Shown here: piece by piece, positions 32,524 through 35,179 of the stretch
Position numbering within the stretch: the stretch's first letter is position 1
How the letters are laid out: every line of letters begins with the position of its first letter
Origin: an uncultured Sphingobacterium sp.
GTDB lineage: Bacteria; Bacteroidota; Bacteroidia; Sphingobacteriales; Sphingobacteriaceae
Assembly: GCA_947630335.1 (NCBI GenBank)
Contig: CANRHE010000012.1
Coordinates: 1-35,179 of the forward strand
Reading direction: 5' to 3'
Length of the DNA: 35,179 nucleotides
Notes under the pieces: generated by a model
The model's database searches: none
What the model was told of the DNA's origin: nothing
Seen by the model: only the letters and a program-made list of their open reading frames with translations
Program-made: the position numbers and the translations under genes

Positions 32524-33339
32524 ATGGATAATAATAAATTCTTCATCAATCTTTTGAATAAGCATCTTGAGTCTCACAATATGCCATCAAATAAACGAAT
32601 AGCAGATTGGGCCAAAGCAGTTCTATATTTGCTATTTCCAGAACGTAATACCACTGGAATTAAATCTTTAGAAGAGCTGAAAGAGGTGTTTGAAGAGTAC
32701 CAACTAGAGTTATACAACATACTCACGCAGACTAAAGCCTGTTCTAATTGTAATAACAAGTTAATTACAAGGCAGTTTTTTGCACGCATACCAGATCTCT
32801 ATAACACTATGCTTACAGATGCTCAAGCTATAGTTGATGGAGACCCTGCTGCACAAAATATAAGAGAAGTAATAAGAACATATCCTGGATTTACGGCTAT
32901 TTGCGTATATAGAATAGCACACGAATTATGGTTATTAAAAGTTCCTCTAATCCCAAGAATACTAACAGAATATGCACATTCTAAAACGGGTATTGATATA
33001 CATCCTGGGGCACAGATCGGCAATTCCCTATATATTGATCATGGAACAGGGTTGGTAGTAGGCGAAACATGTATAATAGGCAATCACGTCAAACTATATC
33101 AAGGTGTAACATTAGGCGCATTGAGTGTGCAAAAAGAATTCTCAAATACACAACGACACCCCACCATAGAAGATCATGTTATAATATATGCTGGAGCGAC
33201 TATACTAGGTGGAAATACCATTATTGGACATCACTCGACTATTGGCGGAAATGTGTGGTTGACCTCAAGTGTGGATCCTTATACAACGGTATACCATCAA
33301 CCCAATTCCAAATTTATTGATACAAAACCCATTCTCTAA
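32524..33339 (+). CDS. cysE: Serine O-acetyltransferase
   Basis: A 271-residue enzyme making O-acetylserine from serine and acetyl-CoA, the first step of cysteine synthesis. An N-terminal helical domain (with NKRIADWAKAVLYLLFPE) leads to a left-handed beta-helix of hexapeptide repeats: TGIDIHPGAQIGNSLYIDHG with the catalytic histidines, LVVGETCIIGNHVKLYQGVT, TLGALSV, RHPTIEDHVIIYAGATILGG. This is the EpsC/SatA-like long form. I chose ATG 32524; an in-frame ATG at 32515 adds three residues. The stop overlaps the start of cysM by one base (TAATG), so both genes of the pathway are coupled. Confidence 0.93.
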   Translation: MDNNKFFINLLNKHLESHNMPSNKRIADWAKAVLYLLFPERNTTGIKSLEELKEVFEEYQLELYNILTQTKACSNCNNKLITRQFFARIPDLYNTMLTDAQAIVDGDPAAQNIREVIRTYPGFTAICVYRIAHELWLLKVPLIPRILTEYAHSKTGIDIHPGAQIGNSLYIDHGTGLVVGETCIIGNHVKLYQGVTLGALSVQKEFSNTQRHPTIEDHVIIYAGATILGGNTIIGHHSTIGGNVWLTSSVDPYTTVYHQPNSKFIDTKPIL

Positions 33340-34211
33340 TGAAAAATATTATTGATACAATAGGCAATACACCCTTAGTAGCCATTCAACATCCCTTTAA
33401 CAAACCAAATGTTAAAATTTTCGCCAAATTAGAAGGGAATAATCCAGCCGGATCTGTGAAGGATAGACCTGCATTGAACATGATTAAATCTGCAATTGAA
33501 CGCAACGAAATTAAAGAAGGGGATCACCTTATCGAAGCAACCTCAGGGAATACGGGCATAGCATTGGCAATGATTGCAGCAATATATAAAGTAAATCTAG
33601 AACTAGTAATGCCTTCTTCTTCTACTAGAGAAAGAGTGTTAACGATGGAGGCATATGGAGCTAAAGTGACTCTATTAGATAGTATGGAGAAATGTAGAGA
33701 CTACGCAGAGGAAAAAGCCAAAACTGAAAAAATATTTATCCTTAATCAGTTCTCCAATCCGGATAATTATGAAGCGCATATAAAAACTACTGGACCTGAA
33801 ATTTGGAATGATACAAATGGAACTATTACACATTTTGTAAGTGCCATGGGTACTACAGGTACAATAATGGGATGCTCGATATTCTTAAAATCTAAAAACG
33901 AAAATATTAAAATCGTAGGTTGCCAACCGACACCCGAATCCTCCATACCTGGTATTAGAAGATGGCCAAAAGAATATTTACCTAAAATCTTTGACCCATC
34001 TAGAGTGGATAGGATAATAGATATTGATCAAAACGATGCTATAAACAGAACGAGACAGTTAGCCAAAAATGAAGGAATATTTGTAGGTATGAGCTCTGGA
34101 GGAGCTTATCATGCTGCGCTTCAATTAGCTTCAGAAATTGAAGAAGGCACTATAATATTTATCGCCTGTGATAGAGGAGATAGATATTTAAGTTCTGATT
34201 TATTTGGATAA
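33339..34211 (+). CDS. cysM: Cysteine synthase (O-acetylserine sulfhydrylase), CysM type
   Basis: A 290-residue PLP enzyme making cysteine from O-acetylserine and sulfide or thiosulfate. IGNTPLVAIQ at the start, EGNNPAGSVKDRPAL with the PLP lysine (Lys41), ATSGNTGIALAM (Asn loop), SAMGTTGTIMG (phosphate loop) and GMSSGGAYHAA near the end. GNNPAGSVKDR and the short C-terminus suit CysM better than CysK. It works directly on the product of the coupled upstream cysE gene. A strong terminator follows the stop. Confidence 0.94.
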   Translation: MKNIIDTIGNTPLVAIQHPFNKPNVKIFAKLEGNNPAGSVKDRPALNMIKSAIERNEIKEGDHLIEATSGNTGIALAMIAAIYKVNLELVMPSSSTRERVLTMEAYGAKVTLLDSMEKCRDYAEEKAKTEKIFILNQFSNPDNYEAHIKTTGPEIWNDTNGTITHFVSAMGTTGTIMGCSIFLKSKNENIKIVGCQPTPESSIPGIRRWPKEYLPKIFDPSRVDRIIDIDQNDAINRTRQLAKNEGIFVGMSSGGAYHAALQLASEIEEGTIIFIACDRGDRYLSSDLFG

Positions 34212-34212
34212 T

Positions 34213-34244
34213 AAAAAAGGTCGCAAATATTTGCGACCTTTTTT
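34213..34244. terminator. Bidirectional terminator between cysM and META-domain gene
   Basis: A 15-bp perfect stem (34213-34227 with 34230-34244) with a 2-base loop, A-run before and T-run after. It serves cysM (plus) and the META-domain gene (minus), which converge here. Confidence 0.9.
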
Positions 34245-34253
34245 ACAAAAAAT

Positions 34254-35030
34254 TTATATCTTTTTAAATCGCATAACTGCAATATCACCTATTATCATTG
34301 TTAACACATTTTCATGTACGCTATATCTGTTAACTTTACCCAGGGTTTCTAAAAATGCTTGTTCACCTTTTATAGATGGACACATCATTCTTGTAGTAGC
34401 GGCAGCCCCAAAATGAATGTTATTTCCATCAACAGTGAACGTTGTGTTAAAACGATTACAAGATGCATTCCCAAAAGCTTTACCCTCTTTATCAAAAGTC
34501 AAAGTAGGCATAGCACCCGAGTATAAATCAGTAAATGGCAATTCTTGACCTCCAATATAATCCAATTCCCATGCGGTACCCACTAAAACTGGTGTAGATG
34601 CTTCCTTAACAAGCTTTACCAAAACAGTAGATTTATCCTTTAAGAATAATTCGGAACCTTTAATTTCAAACGTATTAATTTTATTCAATACACTTTTAAA
34701 ACCATCTTCTACCGACATATCTTGACAAAACATCATCGTCGACATTCCAGGTCCGAAAGTAATCGATTGATTTGAAAATTTATAAGTACCATTTATGGTA
34801 TTACAGCCAGTAATTACTGAAAAACGTTTATCACTCGAATCAAAAGATAACTGCGGAACTACACCATTTACTTTATCAGCAATAGGCTTTCCTGCAATTT
34901 CTACAATTTGCCACTTCATTTGAGTTAATACAGAATCATCACTTACAGAAGTTCCACCCTTTTTAATAGAACAACTAGCAAAGGTTATTACCAAACCTAC
35001 CATCAAAACTAAATACTTAACCACTCTCAT
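34254..35030 (-). CDS. Lipoprotein with two META (HslJ-like) domains
   Basis: A 258-residue protein. The signal ends in lipobox FASC (Cys20), so it is a lipid-anchored envelope protein. Two META domains follow: residues about 37-140 (QMKWQIVEIAGKPI, SVITGCNTINGTYKF, TMMFCQDM) and about 148-258 (GTAWELDYIGGQELP, AFGNASCNRFNTTFTV, TTRMMCPSIKGEQAFLETL). Each has the conserved GCN/SCN and MMC/MFC cysteine pairs. HslJ of E. coli, with one such domain, is linked to heat and novobiocin stress; the role here is unknown. It probably has its own promoter upstream, between it and the rRNA terminator. Confidence 0.9.
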   Translation of the reverse strand: MRVVKYLVLMVGLVITFASCSIKKGGTSVSDDSVLTQMKWQIVEIAGKPIADKVNGVVPQLSFDSSDKRFSVITGCNTINGTYKFSNQSITFGPGMSTMMFCQDMSVEDGFKSVLNKINTFEIKGSELFLKDKSTVLVKLVKEASTPVLVGTAWELDYIGGQELPFTDLYSGAMPTLTFDKEGKAFGNASCNRFNTTFTVDGNNIHFGAAATTRMMCPSIKGEQAFLETLGKVNRYSVHENVLTMIIGDIAVMRFKKI

Positions 35031-35105
35031 ATTATATATATTTGTATAAAACTTAGACTATTGGAATACACAAAAGTCAATCGAAAATCAAAAAAATTCT
35101 AATAT

Positions 35106-35149
35106 AACGCAAAAAGCCTTAGTATTTCTACTAAGGCTTTTGTATTAAA
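35106..35149 (-). terminator. Terminator of the rRNA operon
   Basis: On the minus strand, downstream of the 5S end, AAAAGCCTTAGTA (35141-35129) pairs with TACTAAGGCTTTT (35124-35112), 4-base loop, followed by TG and GC with few T, so the T-run is partly in the stem. Confidence 0.8.
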
Positions 35150-35152
35150 AAA

Positions 35153-35179
35153 GGCACCGACCTACTCTCCCACCTGTTA
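35153..35179 (-). rRNA. rrf: 5S ribosomal RNA, 3' end (rest outside window)
   Basis: On the minus strand the edge reads TAACAGGTGGGAGAGTAGGTCGGTGCC then TTTTTT. GGGAGAGTAGGTCGGTGCC is the conserved 3' part of Bacteroidota 5S rRNA. The 3' end is placed near 35153; the exact end is uncertain by a few bases. The rest of the 5S and presumably 23S and 16S lie to the right, transcribed leftward into this window. Confidence 0.85.

Noticed and set aside
1..35179. CRISPR arrays, tRNA genes, insertion sequences, prophage or integrase genes
   Set aside because: I saw no regularly spaced repeats, no tRNA cloverleaf with a TTCGA-type loop, no transposase-like protein and no attachment-site duplication. 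The repeats present are terminator hairpins or short promoter motifs.

Overview
The window is about 35 kb of AT-rich chromosome from a member of the Bacteroidota, most likely a Sphingobacterium/Pedobacter-type organism (Sphingobacteriaceae). The evidence is protein content: a HemC-HemD fusion, a long IleS followed by a TraR/DksA-like gene and lspA, DUF2027 and BT_3928-type proteins, and a succinyl-CoA:acetate CoA-transferase. Several intergenic regions also carry the Bacteroidota promoter signature TAnnTTTG, with one textbook TTTG-N19-TAnnTTTG in front of rpsT. Genus assignment is inference. Nothing looks like a phage, insertion sequence, CRISPR array or genomic island. Most of the window is core chromosome with a few lineage-specific additions.

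Layout. (1) 1-630 is the 3' end of tsf. (2) An M20 peptidase (790-2313) converges on a minus-strand operon rbfA / aat / class V aminotransferase / DUF2027 protein (5118-2355); the last three genes overlap, and a terminator separates rbfA from them. (3) A small decayed lipoprotein-like gene (5519-5283, minus) follows an AI-2E-family membrane protein (6576-5533). (4) A tetrapyrrole block on the plus strand: hemA (TTG start), hemC-hemD fusion (GTG start), hemB and hemL, mostly separated by terminators, with a shared sequence motif in front of hemA and hemC. (5) An unknown lipoprotein, then a bacteriophytochrome histidine kinase overlapping a heme oxygenase gene. (6) A minus-strand operon M28 peptidase / RmlD-like reductase / acyl-CoA thioesterase. 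(7) A minus-strand operon ileS / DksA-like / lspA with an internal terminator just before lspA. (8) trxA with a small membrane protein, sucD, and a SpoU-type RNA methyltransferase, all minus; then rpsT on plus. (9) An AraC regulator with a DUF1080 lipoprotein (minus), then a succinyl-CoA:acetate CoA-transferase (plus). (10) A DoxX/thioredoxin-like fusion with aroK (minus). (11) A HipA-like kinase / DUF3037 pair followed by cysE-cysM (plus). (12) A two-META-domain lipoprotein (minus) and, at the right edge, the 3' end of a 5S rRNA on the minus strand with its terminator, so an rRNA operon lies just beyond the window.

How the parts fit: hemA, hemL, hemB and hemCD make uroporphyrinogen III, the precursor of heme. 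BphO can open heme to biliverdin, the chromophore for the neighbouring phytochrome kinase. The locus therefore places chromophore supply and light sensor together, although no response regulator is adjacent. The most system-like poorly described element is the HipA-like kinase/DUF3037 pair. Other points worth a second look are the motif shared by the hemA and hemC promoters, the phytochrome's altered His-His chromophore-pocket motif, the in-frame stop in the small lipoprotein-like gene, and the terminator placed 8 bases before the lspA start.
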